64,000 nt of DNA from Norana najaformis (GCA_964023275.1 OZ029919.1:2635001-2699000); one strand, 5' to 3'; shown: positions 12,401-42,430, numbered from the stretch's first letter. Notes: generated by a model not told the origin, from the letters alone. Program-made: numbers and translations.

Positions 12401-14742
12401 TGAGCGTGAAGAAGCCAGTTTGTAGCTTATTTCAGAGATTATCTCGGGCTAGCACGGTCTGTACACAGGGACCTTAAATGGTGTGGCGCTCATTCAAACA
12501 GGCAGCGGTGGTGAAGGTTCTTACCCGATTAATTCACTGAAAAATGAGCAGGGTCGAGGCCATACAGTCGACATAGAAAAACGAGTACATTTCCTCTCCG
12601 AGATCCTTCAGCTTAGTTTCCTTGGGTATCTATGACTGTTGGAGACCACGACAAGGTGACATTTCTTCTGGACTGCATGGACCAGCACCAAACAACCAAT
12701 AGCCCGCCAAACACCTCGGCTTGAACCACAGACTTTCAACGAAAGGTCATTCTGTTCCCTTTTAACCCACTGCAGAGACCAAAACCAAATGAGTGGAAGA
12801 GACCTGAGACTAGGAGACCAAAGACTAGCAGAGACTAGCAGTCTACGCCACAGGTGTTGGCAAACTCTGCAGAGTAGGGTGCGTCGTCTCATTAGCAAGT
12901 TTAGAATCTGGTCTCTGAAACAGACCCGGGAAGCAGTTAGCGCACAGAGACAGATAGTTTACCCAGCAACACACAACGTGTGCCGTTGCAAAGACAATAT
13001 TTATAAAATTCTGCCCCAAATACTTGCTAAATTCTGAGTTGCCAGCATTCCCATACACAACAGATTTGCAAACCTACCTGCTTTCAATAAGGTCCCAGAG
13101 GGTAGTTCACAAAGTCACTGAGATAAGACCCAACATTTGATCCAAATAAATAGTTGCTTCATGCTCAGAGTTACAGACAGCCCCAAGCCATGCATGAACA
13201 TGACACAACAAGAAATTATATAGCACTATTAGGACCTCTTAAAAGTTCACGTGACTGTCACGCAGCAGGACAGAATGCTAGATATGCATCAGGCACTTTG
13301 GCCTGTGGACATACATCTTTTGCTAAAGCTCAGATATGATGCATTTAAAATGCTGTCAAAAGCACTGCTTGTCTAAGAGATCTTGAAAGCATGACTGGAA
13401 AAGTATGTTCAGCTAAGCCATGTACAACATTGAGCAGAAATTCTAACGTTTTACCGCACTGAGTGCAGAAATACACGTCCTTGCTACAGGCAGTAAGGTT
13501 CTTGATCTTACAGAAAGGCAGTCAGAAGTGACCAGCTCAGAAAAGATCAGCCGGCTGAATTAGCACTGAATGAAGGTACAGCAGCCGAAAAGACATATCG
13601 AAAGAAGATGGCTGGATGAGTTCACCAACAACTTTTGAACCTACTTTATGGCGTGAAAAACTTGCAGATTCAAAGGGGACAAAGTTTCAAAAATGTGTTA
13701 TCAGCAGAGAGTGCAGGTGACCAAAATGTCAAGCTATGAAGAAATCAGTGAATAAACTATCACACAGAATAATGCTCAAATTTAGACTCCTGTTATAAAG
13801 ATTTCACTGCCATTGTACAATCTGCATAAGTCATAAACATTGGGAAACAAACCAGAAATTTCTCTTGATAGTCTCAGTAAAAAAATCACATATTCTTAAA
13901 AAAGAACACCTACAAAGTTACAGCAGAAGAAGTAGTATTACTAGCACTAGTAGTAATAATAATAATAAATATCATACATATGGATGGGCAATCACTTCAA
14001 AAGGTCCAGTAGCCAAAGAAAGTAGTGCATCTGTTAAAATGCCAACTGTTCATCAGCTAAGCCAGGAATCCTAGGCAAAAGAAAAGAATTCAAAGGCCAA
14101 GAAGATGTGACGCTAATAACAACAAGGTCAAACTAAACATTTGGCATATTTTGTATGGTAAGTTTCCAAGTAATACTGGTGAAACCATTCTACCATTCTG
14201 CAAAAGTGCCAGACTATCAGACAGCCGAGGACATTAGCAGACATGGCCAAAACTACTCTAGCGCTAAACCTCCACACCTACTAGTCTCTGCAACAAAAGT
14301 TCTACAAATCAGAATTCACAAACGAAAATATAATCTATTGGTTTGGTCTTAAAATTTGTCAAATTCAATTCAGCAAGCCAAAAAAAGTCGAAACCTACCT
14401 CAAATCAACGAAACCCGGCTAACTTAAGTTACTAGTTTTTACGACCATCAAAACAGGAAACAAAAAGCTGCTTCTGTATAGTTAAGACAGAAAATCTTTC
14501 AATTAAACAGGGCAAACCAGCTAAAAATTTTGCTATAAAACTCTGCAACAAATACTTGCTGTACCGAGAACGTATGCGTGTTTTATGTGACAAGGCAGTA
14601 CCAAATCGAGGATAAGAAATGTTTTATCACTCCCAAAGCATCACAAAAAAAGTCCGGAGCGTTTCGTCTGTCTGGAGCACAGTTTTTTTCGTCTTTGATT
14701 CTTTTACTTCATCATCAAGTAACGCAGGACGTGGCCGGATAA
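9450..14742. other. Gene-free stretch between convergent SUMO and NAA15
   Basis: I find no exon with homology here. A SINE family 1 copy sits at 12375-12605. The rest is AT-rich and repeat-poor, and ends next to the NAA15 stop, so part may be a long NAA15 3' UTR. Minus-strand AATAAA hexamers occur at about 10458 and 9524. Confidence 0.4.
12375..12605 (+). mobile_element. SINE family 1, near full length
   Basis: Head CGCCTCTGAGCGTGAAGAAGCC, body CGGGCTAGCACGGTCTG...GGTCGAGGCCATACAGTCG and a gtacattt tail. The B-box has decayed. Confidence 0.7.
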
Positions 14743-32657
<17,915 letters not shown>

Positions 32658-32900
32658 CGTTGACTATAAACGATAGAACTTTTGTTCGGAATTAAATTTA
32701 ACACTACAAACTCGTGTTATCACACACCTCTCCACTTATAGAGCGACGGCCATCTTGCCATCACGAGAGTCCCGCACACACGGGACTGCACAAAAACTGT
32801 TTATTGGCGTTATTTCTCTGGATTGCATTCTTTTTTATAGTTACTTATTTTTTCACAGCTTCCTAGCAAATTTTAATTTTATTCTAAAATAAATGTTGTA
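32658..32900 (-). promoter_or_regulatory. Likely NAA15 promoter / 5' UTR with a YY1-like site
   Basis: On the minus strand, CAAGATGGCCG lies at 32757-32747, 90 bases upstream of the NAA15 ATG. It matches the YY1-type element common just downstream of start sites of housekeeping genes. No TATA box is evident at a suitable distance. The region is free of recognisable repeats, unlike the LINE-filled sequence beyond 32925. The transcription start is not visible; this is inferred from position and motif. Confidence 0.4.
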
Positions 32901-32924
32901 AATACACTTTGAGGTGTTAAAGTC

Positions 32925-33360
32925 TGCCGGGCCTGACTCTTGAATCTTGACCTGGAACCAAACCCCTCCTGCCTATCAATTTTATTTTGACTGAGCCAGC
33001 AATGCTCAGTTCCACGTCTCCATCGCCTGTGAAGAAGCAATTTTACCCGACTTAGCTATCTTTGGGCGCTGTAGAAATCCACTGTAACCGTCTGTCTGTC
33101 AACCTGCTTGATCTTTGGATTTGGACTTGGAAACGAACCATACCTCGCCGATTTTGTATTTCTCTCCAGCTCCAAACATCACCCACCGTAGCTGCCACGC
33201 TGTATCTGTGCCTGACTCTTGGATCTTGACCCGGAACCGAACCCTTTTGCCCATCGATTTTGTTTTGACTGAGCGCCTGTGAATAAGCTGGTCTCCGCGG
33301 CGCGGCTTTCGTTGGGCGCTGTAGAAATTTCGAGATTACGATTACGATTACGATTATCAT
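32925..33360 (+). mobile_element. Two or more nested LINE family A 3' ends between NAA15 and RANGAP1
   Basis: Copies at about 32925-33075 and 33095-33357, both +. The second codes for the ORF end (SWILTRNRTLLPIDFVLTE in a shifted frame) and ends GGGCGCTGTAGAAATTTCGA plus a clean (GATTAC)-like run. Confidence 0.75.
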
Positions 33361-33509
33361 TTCTCTAGTCCTGTGATCACGCTGGTGCTCATGAAGAGCT
33401 TTTTGGGTGCTTAAGAAATTCGGATATTCCGATTACGTCCGATGCTTCAAGCTTAGGAATGAGAACCGACATACGGACAATGACTAATACAGCAGTTCAC
33501 CAACGTCTA

Positions 33510-33690
33510 AAACCACAGTCGTAATCGTAATTCCGATATTTCTAAAGCGCCCAACGAAAGCCGCGTTCAGTCAAAACAAAATCGATAGGCAAAAGGGTTC
33601 GGTTCCAGATGAGGATCCAAAAGTCAGGCCGAGAGACAGCGTGGCAGATTACAGAGGGTGGTGGTTGGGGTTGGAGGAGAGAGAGAGAGA
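33510..33690 (-). mobile_element. LINE family A, 3' end, inverted
   Basis: Opposite orientation to the copies just upstream, with its tail at 33510-33530. A GA-rich microsatellite follows at 33676-33750. Together with the + copies this forms an inverted pair about 300 bases before the RANGAP1 start. Confidence 0.75.
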
Positions 33691-34005
33691 CAGAGACAGA
33701 GAGAGACAGAGATAGACAGAGAGAGCGAGCGAGAGAGCGAGAGAGAGAGAGGGTCCTGATAGTGAATTCTGAGACCTATGTGTGAAAAACAGTTACGAAA
33801 ACTCCAGTCCGCCAATTAATTGTGGGTCGCACGTTCGTTCAGTCTCCTTGTTTCTCAAGCCTTTTGTGGTTGTTACATCCGGGCACTCAATGTAAACTCG
33901 GCGTTTACCGAGCCTTCGCGGCTGCCGACATTTTCCTTGTTTAGATCGGTTGAACGTAGGTTATTGATTTTAAAATATCTTTGCGACATTATAGGTCGAA
34001 AAATA

Positions 34006-37000
34006 ATGGCAACTGCGGAAATCGACGGCCTAGCCGAGAAACTGGTAAAGACGTCGATCGGCGAGGGAGACGTGGAACTGAGCATTGCTGGCGAGGGACT
34101 CAAACTAGACAGCGAGGAAGATGGTACGACAACCGTTGCACGTGTACCCTAGTGTTGTTTTCGAATCGAGTAGGATCATCCCATCCTCTTCAGCTTACTA
34201 TGAACTATGCACGTAACTCATTCTTTTGCATTCTTATTCAAAGATAATTATATCCACTTGTCATTCTCTCAATTCATATTTGACATCACGTGTAGGCGAA
34301 TGATCGCTTTGTTATATCTTAAACCCTCCCTCTGATCATCTTTCGAGCTCCTTGTTGAAAAATGCTTACGAAAAGAAAGTTAAGTATAACGTAAAATAAC
34401 ATTTTGCTTGTAGCAATTGTGGGAATTATTTGTATGAACCTGATGAGAATTCTCTTATTTCGGCAGTTGCTAAGATTGTCGAAGCAATAGAATCAAATAC
34501 GAATCTCAGTATTTTGGATATGAAAGGCAACACTTTGGGCGTGGATGCAGCCAAAGCCATCGGGGCTGCATTGAAAAAGCATTCCAAGTTCAAGGTAACC
34601 ATCTGATCTTGGACCACGGCAGTTAAAAGTAAGATACGGCCTAATAAAGACTTAACGTATACAGTGTGCTGTACTGATCCTCCGATCATTTGACATAAGC
34701 AGAATTGGACCAGTTTCACAAAGTCTCCTTTTAGGTTGCATGGGGCAGATAAGTCTAGAGGATGGCTTGGTCAGCCACTCTATGAGAAACCCGTAGTATC
34801 CATTATTTTTAGTGCATTTCACTGTCCATCTGGAAAAGCTAATATTTGTTCGTTCATTGATTCATGCATTCATTCAGAGTATTTCTATAGCACCCTTCCA
34901 AGATATCTACTCCAGAGCAACTCCTACCCAGTTGTTCATGAATGGTTCGTGTGTTGTCCCTGACAAAAAGGACATGCAGATCTACAGGGAGCTATATCAG
35001 GTAGAAGGCCAAACGACTAAAGAGGGACATTGTTACAGTGGAAAAGTGTGTGTAAGCAAGAACAGCAGTAAAAATAAATTTAAGAAAGACAGAAGTGATA
35101 ACCTTGTTAGATGAAACTTTAGGATGTCATTGGATGCTTTCTCTGGTGTTAATATCTGTTATGTTATTTTAACGTACATTATGTTAATGTTAATTTGTAG
35201 AGGGCATTGTGGAGCGACCTCTTCACTGGTCGTCTAAAGACAGAAATTCCAGCTGCTTTGGTTTGTTACAATTTCTGTTTGTCTCTGATTAGATTCAAGA
35301 AGTTGAGACAACAAACCGAGCTATTAAAAGAACGTTTTATTAAAATTTGAAACCCATTTCACAACTTGTCAGAGTAGACAAACTATACTAGTGAAGCCAA
35401 ATAATGCAAGTTGACCTTTCTGTAGTCTGTTTCTCAGATACATAGGTTTTAATCTTGTCTAATTTAACTTAATCTAATCTAACAATTTCTATAGCGTTGC
35501 AATCATAATGCATAAAGCATCCATCGATGGTTGGTTCAAGTGAAACCATACTTCAGAAATCGTAATCTGTTTGGGAAACCCAATTGAAAGCAGATGGGTA
35601 ATCGTAATCGTAAACTCAAAATTTATACAGCGCCCAACACGGGAACCAGCTTATTCACAGGCGCTCGGTTAAAACAAAATCAGTAGACAAGAATGCTTCG
35701 GTTCCAGGTCAGGATAAGGGTCAGGCAGACAGGGTAAGGGAAGCCAGAAGTCGGGCTAGCAAGCAGGTGAGCATGTAGAACAGGTGAGTTTTTAGTTTAG
35801 ACTTGAACGATATTAAAGAACTGATTGAACCCACAGAACTGGACAGTAAATTCGAAGCTCTGGACCAACAACCAAGAATACCCAAGAGCCCGACGGTGTT
35901 CTGGTCGGAGGCAAAACAAGAGTCTGTACGCTACTAGCATGTGGTATTAATGAATTCTGTTGAGCTGTGTGCTACAACTTAATGCTACATTGTGCCTTAT
36001 TGCTGGTTTTGCCCTCTACATGGAATGGCCTCCCTCATAATTTGCATATCCTAATGAGGGATGCTAGATACATTTTCAGCAACAGTTAAAACGTTTCTCT
36101 TTCACCAGGGCAGGGCTGGGAGCACCTCTGGGCGCTATATAAATGCTCTGAATGAGTGAATGAATGAATGATGATTTGTTTTTAGAAATTCCTCTGCAAT
36201 GGGTTGACTGAGGCAAGTGCTTCATTGGTTGAGTTGGATCTTAGCGATAATGCACTTGGGCCAAACGGGATGAATGGAATCATTGACTTCCTCAAGAGCT
36301 CTTGCTGTTTTTCGCTGCAAGAACTCCGGCTTAATAACAACGGACTTGGTCCAGAAGGCGGAACGGTAAACAGTCTGTCGATGCATAGAGTACATCTGAG
36401 CCTTCATTTAACATGCTTCAATAAAACAAATTCTGACTTAACGGTTGTCAGTATTGGATTACTTTATTGTTACTAGTCAGAAATACAACCTGCCTGTTTT
36501 GTTAAGTGGCACTGTCTTGTTTAGCGGTGTTAATTTTAATGGTAGATTGTGGTTTGCTTTAGATGCTTGCGGACAGCCTGCTCCAGTGCTATGAAGCCAG
36601 CGTTGAGGCCGGCCGACCCCTTGCACTTCGCGTCTTCGTTTCGGGTCGAGGCCGATTAGAAGATGAAGGAGCGATGGCCCTCGCAAATGTTTTTCGAGTT
36701 GGTATCTGATTGCATTAAGGTGTAAGACTGCATTTGAAATTTGCCTGTAAGTGTGAAGTGATTTTGTAGACACGACTTACGATGCAAAACTACACAGAAG
36801 ACTCTTTAAAACATGCTTTGTTATAACACAGATTCTATAAGACAGTCAGGGGTGTGGATCTCAAAATTAGTGCAGCTATTGAAAATATAACGCAGCCTTA
36901 TTATGAGATGGTTCTTGATATGAATTACGGACAGCATATAGTGAGTTTCTGTTGTATGATTCACATTGGCTTTGAACAGAGCTTTGCGGTGGTGTCACAG

Positions 37001-39993
37001 GCGTAAACTCTGATGCTGATTGTTCTTTAGAGGTTGCAGTCTCTGGAGCAGGTAGTCATGCCCCAGAACGGAATCAACCACCGAGGCGTAACGGCTCTTG
37101 CCGAGGCGCTTGTACCAAACCGCAGTCTTCGACATCTTAATCTCAGCGATAACACCTTCACGGAAAAAGGATCTATATCGATGGCCCAGGTAAGACCTTG
37201 ATTTTGTTTGGCTGGTGGTTTCTGTAGATTGAAGACTTGGGTAATTGATGAATGAGGACTGAACTCATTTACTCTCATATAACATGGTGATGGGGTGATG
37301 AGGAAAGAGGGAGTGAAAGCTCTGGCTGGTGCTTTGGCGTTGATTTATGAATAATGTGAAAAAAAGAAATGAATACCAAAGATATCATTACCTGGTATTA
37401 GTAAGTGTGTTAGTTACAATTGCCTGGTTTAGAAACTTCTACTTTAGATCAGAATAGTTGAGGGCGCCAATAAATGTAGTGTTTACAGTTAGCATTATGA
37501 TAACTGAGCTTAGTCTTCACAAATTTACTTTTCCCATTTTAGGCTATTCAAAGTCTGAAGAAACTGGAAGTCATTAATTTTGAGGATTGTCTGATGAGGA
37601 AAGAGGGAGTGAAAGCTCTGGCCGGTGCTCTTAAAGATGGTCACAGAAAATTAAAGGCTGGTATATTTCGTGTTTTTATCTACTTGGCGCTCTGTGCTAC
37701 TTTTTATATACAACAATAATGAATGACATATTGATGCTACGTGTAAAAGTAAATGTAAATGTACACGTTTTTCTATAGCGACCTTATAGCCTTGACCCTG
37801 CTCATTAATTCAATGAATTAATCAGGTGAGATCCTTCGTCACTGCTGTGCTTTTGATTCAGATCTCTGAAATAAGCGATGTATGTTCACTCTGCAAAATG
37901 TGGTGTTTCAGACTGCCTTAAGATCAGCTGGATAGTTGTGTATACAGTACTATTGCAAGGTTCGTAAAGGTGTTATGTTAAACAGCTTGATACGTTACAG
38001 TTGTGCAGTGACCGCTACTTTTGTATGTAGTCTTTTCTCCATCTTCAACTCAGCTGGTCAGAAACTCTGAATAAAACTTCAGTGAACCATTGATGGAACA
38101 GTATTGAATCACTGTTGAAGCACTTTTGCAGCTGCACTATACAAATATCGGTATATGTAAATACGTATTTAGTGAATATTGCCTAATAAATTATTTATAA
38201 CATATTATATATTTGTATCGACATGTTTAGGTACTAAAACTGGCTGGAAATGAAATCGATACTGCAGGGGCCGTAGCCGTCGCAGAGGCCATGTCCGACA
38301 AGGAAGAATTGGAACTGCTTGACCTAAATGGTGATTTTGAAATATAATTTAAGCTTATGCTGCTTAGAATTATTTCCTGCTGTTTAATAACTGTTTAATA
38401 AACTGTTTCAAGTTTCTGTTATGACATTAAATTTACAATAATGAGAATTAGCTTTCTTGATTGCCAGCCAGATGCATATTTTTTACGTAATTCTTAACTT
38501 TTTGCAGGCAATCAGTTGGGAAATGATGGTGTTGACAAGCTTCGCAGTTTAATGGAAGGAATCGGAAGGCTGGATCAGTTGGCGTCATTAAGGTTGGTGT
38601 ACTTATTGACTGTGGATTTTGCTCTTGAACAATTCTACATCAGATTTTATGAAAAAGTTTAATAACTTAAACAGATTAAGTAATTTTTTATGGGAATTTG
38701 AAATGATCCCTCAGGATTCATAAAAATGTCTGGAGAAAATAAAAATGTTTTGAAACGGCTAAATATTGTCGATTTCATGCAGAAAAAGTGCCACAGAAGG
38801 CAGTGACATTGAAGCACTGAATTGCGATTGCTAGACATTGGAGCAGGTAGCTGGTTTCTTTTGGGAATTAAGCACTCCATCCAGTTGGTTTTAGAATTGA
38901 CCGGACTCGGAATCAAGCGTCCACATAGGAACATGAATAAACCTGTGAAATAATTATCCAAGTAAAGATTTTTGATTTTGTTTTAGTGAGGACGAAGGAT
39001 CAGAGTATGAGGTTGGAGATGAGGCAGAAGATGTATGTATGAATTTATCTTCCTTTGTTTCTACTAACTTTGTGTTTCTTGGTCGTTTTGAAATTGTAAG
39101 AAGCCCTTAAAAAGACATGTCTTTAGCATATACATTAAAGACCATGTTTCCATCTGTCTATCGGCTTTCTGGTATATGCTACTCACTTTTAGTCAATCCC
39201 AGCAATAGTATTTTGGGCTTAAATGCGATAAATATGTTGTGTATTTGCAATGTATTGTTTGACAAGAAATCATACCCATTTGTATGCCCATAATTATTTA
39301 GAAGGTTGCTTAGTACAGTAAAAAGTGTCGTGCAAGACGATTGTCTAAGGTAATTATTCCAAACACAAAAACAGTTACATGATAAGTTTAGAAATTATGT
39401 TTTAAGCAAAGATCTGTGCTTTCTGGGCTTTGTTTTTAGTCCGAAGTGGAGCCAGAGGACGATGAAGATGGTGATGAGGCTGTTGCATGTGGATTAGAAA
39501 TCAGAGGCCAAGGTCTCACTCCAAGGCCTAGTGATAAAAAGGTCAGCTTAAATTCTATGTAATCTTCAATTCTGCTTCAAAAATAAATTCTGTAATTCTG
39601 ATTTCATGCGGGATTCCAAAGATCCTTTGAGTATTTCTGGTTAGGGAAGTTTGAATACAGATCAGCCTTGTTCAGAGTGTAATTTAACGCATCATACTCA
39701 TGGCTACTGCTTGATTACCTTGACGGAAAGATTCTTGTGAAAAGCCATCAGTCCACCACAGTTTTTGTCTCGCTTCTGAATGCAGTGAGAACAAGTGAAT
39801 CGCACTGGAGAGTTTTTGATACTTTGTGTCTCATTTTTGCCAAGTTTACGATATGGATTGTATAAATTGTGATACCATTGTTGCCCAAAATAAAACTGTT
39901 GATGTATGTGATGTACAACATGCATTAAGAGTTGTTTGATGTACTCTTTAGGATTTGAGTCTTGAAGACGAAATGTCAAACCTGAAGCTGTGA
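34006..39993 (+). CDS. RANGAP1: RANGAP1, Ran GTPase-activating protein (short form without C-terminal SUMO domain), 12 coding exons
   Basis: Exons 34006-34123, 34467-34594, 35201-35260, 36186-36365, 36563-36697, 37031-37189, 37543-37656, 38231-38330, 38508-38592, 38987-39032, 39440-39541 and 39952-39993 give 422 aa in one frame. The leucine-rich-repeat domain spans about 20-355; [14 protein letters not shown] in exon 3 carries the conserved arginine (R93) needed for GAP activity, and [27 protein letters not shown] and DNTFTEKG are family repeats. Residues 360-390 are acidic. RanGAP stimulates GTP hydrolysis by Ran in the cytoplasm and so drives nuclear transport. Vertebrate RANGAP1 (about 587 aa) continues with a C-terminal UBC9/SUMO-acceptor domain; here the last exon adds only 13 residues ([13 protein letters not shown]) and a stop, giving a size closer to yeast Rna1. 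Intron 7 begins with GC rather than GT. An alternative longer C-terminus was searched for down to 42 kb and not seen. Confidence 0.93.
35455..35590 (-). mobile_element. Retroelement 3' end of family B, RANGAP1 intron 3
   Basis: Tail aacttaatctaatctaac at the left, then TTTCTATAGCGTTGCAATCA, matching 29320 and 60430. Confidence 0.5.
35598..35800 (-). mobile_element. LINE family A, 3' end, RANGAP1 intron 3
   Basis: Tail gtaatcgtaatcgtaaactc, then the usual 3' UTR (CAGCGCCCAACACGGGAACC in + sense). Antisense to the gene. Confidence 0.72.
35975..36172 (+). mobile_element. LINE ORF C-terminus abutting RANGAP1 exon 4
   Basis: Remnants of [11 protein letters not shown] and KRFSF in shifted frames, then GGGCGCTATATAAATGC and a (TGAA)n tail ending about 13 bases before exon 4 (36186). 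Confidence 0.65.
37293..37336 (+). pseudogene. Partial duplicate of RANGAP1 exon 7 in intron 6
   Basis: About 44 bases here nearly repeat part of exon 7 (about 37589-37634), covering codons for [13 protein letters not shown], with two or three changes. The upstream half of the exon and an acceptor are missing and the frame soon hits a stop, so it is not a usable alternative exon. It reads as a small local duplication or gene-conversion scar. Confidence 0.7.
37745..37885 (-). mobile_element. SINE family 1 fragment, RANGAP1 intron 7
   Basis: Minus-strand tail and body: AACGTGTACATTTACATTTA and GAGCAGGGTCAAGGCTATAA. Confidence 0.65.
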
Positions 39994-42190
39994 TCTTAGT
40001 CGAACCTTGCAACGAACATGAACACCGGCACATGCTTTGTGACTGTTTTACCTACAGTGAATAGAGTTTCACTACAGTTTCTGTCTTTTACATTGGATTT
40101 TATGGATAGGGTTGTATGCGTGTGTATGTAAATCTTGTACATCACGCATTGGTAAGTACAAGTTTTTGTGTTAGTCACAGGGTACATTTTTATAGTCTAG
40201 TAATCTTACTGACTTCCTTGTGTGTTGAGCTCGATAGATATTTCAACTATATCTTTCTTGTCGATTTTATTTGTCTTGATTTTCTGTAACTTGCGCCACT
40301 TTGAGCATGGTTAGTCGAAACAACTGCAATTTTTGTGGTCTTGTGCAAATATAATTTTCTCCAATTTGTTTTAAATAATATCAAAAGTGCTTACCATAAT
40401 GGCTGAGATAGTTCTTCAATTGATAGTTTGTAAGGCCTTTGAGATTAGACCGATTCAATGTGTTAAAATGATTTTACTGCCCAATGCACTCTGCGAGTGC
40501 ATTCTACAGAAATTCTGTGAAATACAGATATGGGATATGCGTGTTTGTGTGTCTACATTTTTAAAATGTTAGCCATGTAATTTTTTATACCAGGTGTAAA
40601 AATGTTAAAGGGCTAGAAGTACTTTTAAGACTGTGTTACTGAAAAGCATTTCTTTTAAAACAGTTCAGTTTGAAAGGGAACATCGTTCTGTTGAACTAGA
40701 TTGCTGTTTCTAAACAAGAAAAAGGTCGTCCTTGAGGGAAGTCTGCAAAAATGACCGAATTTGGATCTGTCCCTCTCCTTTGTTCACATCTCTGTACATT
40801 TGGCATTACCCATCTCAACCCTCATTTGCAGACATCCACGCTCCCGAGTATAAAGGCCTAGGTTAGGCTATACTATTGATCTTGCATGGCTAACTGCTGC
40901 GTCTCTTTAAAGCAATCTTGAACACCCAAATCATGTCTTACATCAGGTACTCCTACCAATTAAAACCCTCAGTTATTCCCTACGGCCCCACACCCATGAT
41001 CGTATTATTCCTCCTGCTGACAATTTAACACGTAAATGTTTTATTGTTAGGATGTTGTACGAATATTAAGTTTTCTTGTGTTCTTAAATACTTGTAAACC
41101 GATGTGCGATTAGCTATTGGTTAATAAAGAATATACTTACTTACTTACGGGGTGGAGTATTTTGATACTGCCACATCCATCTAATTGGATCCAGCGTGAT
41201 AGACTGCCATCTGATTTAAGCTGGTGTTTGTGGCACAGTCTTTACTGAAATAACTACACGTACCAAATTTAGATGCGGTGTTTGCGTTTTGCAAAATCCC
41301 CTCCCCCCATGTCCGTATTTGGGTGATCCCTCTTTTTCTCTCTTAATGGACGTTCTTCATAGATGACCTCAAAATGTTTGATACCTTTTTCACTATGGCA
41401 CTCCTCAATTCGGCCAATTATTTACTAGCTTTCTTGGTTTGTAAGGAACCAAGTGAAGTGCCAAGGTAGCATGTTGGAATGCTAACAATCAACTTATGGC
41501 TCGTTGAATAATTCTGCAGGGTTTTGTGAGCAGTTTTGAGCTGTTCTAAGCATCCCTTAGAAGTACGTTTTGCTGTCTTCAAACGTTCGTTTTCTACAAA
41601 GATTTTATTCTTCTCAAAATGTGTTAACTTTATTGCTGGCATATCTTTTACATCTGTTTTTATCCTATCCTTAATTTTGCATGAATTGGTTTCCAAAATT
41701 ACTTTTCTGCTCTTAGTCATGTTTTGTCACGTGCATTTGTTTTGTTGAATAAACAAAGATGATATCGTAATTTGATTTCCTTTCTTATGTGACTTAAGTC
41801 TCAGGGGCTATGTGACCAGTCATTATAGGCCACTTAATGTTAGCATGCTTCCGGAATTTATAACTACTCGAAGGTTGTTTTTCCTGCTGCAGAAGTCCCT
41901 GGCCACACTTTTGGCCTGTGTTGGAAAACCTAGCGACACTAATGATAGCCTACTTTTATATTAAAATCACATAACCGAGTTTTAGAACTCCGAAGATTTA
42001 AATTAAAAGGAAGCTGTTTGATCTAGATCCATCTGCATTTCAAAAAACCTGGTTTTGTGTCGGACACAAGAAGATCGAGCCGTCACTTTATAGACTAGTA
42101 CACTCGCTACAGCCACCTTGGCCTTGTGGTTTATAATATTGTCGCTTTGAAATTGATTAGAAGAAAATCAGTTTTCCCACAGCAGTCTGC
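39994..42190. other. RANGAP1 3' flank, no further exon seen
   Basis: Contains the probable RANGAP1 3' UTR, a family C retroelement end and AT-rich DNA. I looked here for codons of the vertebrate-type C-terminal domain and found none. A 100-codon minus ORF at 41418-41720 lacks any recognisable family. Confidence 0.5.
41030..41155 (+). mobile_element. Retroelement 3' end of family C, (ACTT)n tail
   Basis: TTGTGTTCTTAAATACTTGT, CCGATGTGCGATTAGC and TAATAAAGAATATACTTACT. An inverted copy with a much longer tail lies at 43195-43395. Confidence 0.75.
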
Positions 42191-42194
42191 AAAC

Positions 42195-42430
42195 GAAAAT
42201 GTAAATGTACAGGACTTTCTATAGCGACCGTATGGCCTCGACCATGCTCATTTTTCAACGAAATTATCGGGTAAGATCTTTAACCACCGCTGCCCGTTTG
42301 AATGGGTGCCACGCCATTTAAGGTCCCCGTGTACGGACCGTGCTAGCCCGAGATTTAAATATCTGAAATAGCCACAATTGGTATGCGAACCGGCATCCTC
42401 ACGCACAGAGACTAACTAATGTAGCTAACC
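42195..42430 (-). mobile_element. SINE family 1, near full length
   Basis: Tail and 3' end at 42195-42230, body GGGCTAGCACGGTCCGTACA, and on the right the tRNA-like head with B-box GCCGGTTCGCATACC. Confidence 0.78.

Noticed and set aside
36829-36942. Open stretch between acag and gtgagt in RANGAP1 intron 5, 36-38 codons
   Set aside because: In the phase required (0) it begins ATT CTA TAA, and exons 5 and 6 join well without it. The open frame is out of phase and has no LRR character.
41418-41720. 100-codon minus ORF, Lys-rich
   Set aside because: AT-rich DNA, no family, no splice or promoter context, and lies after the RANGAP1 3' end.
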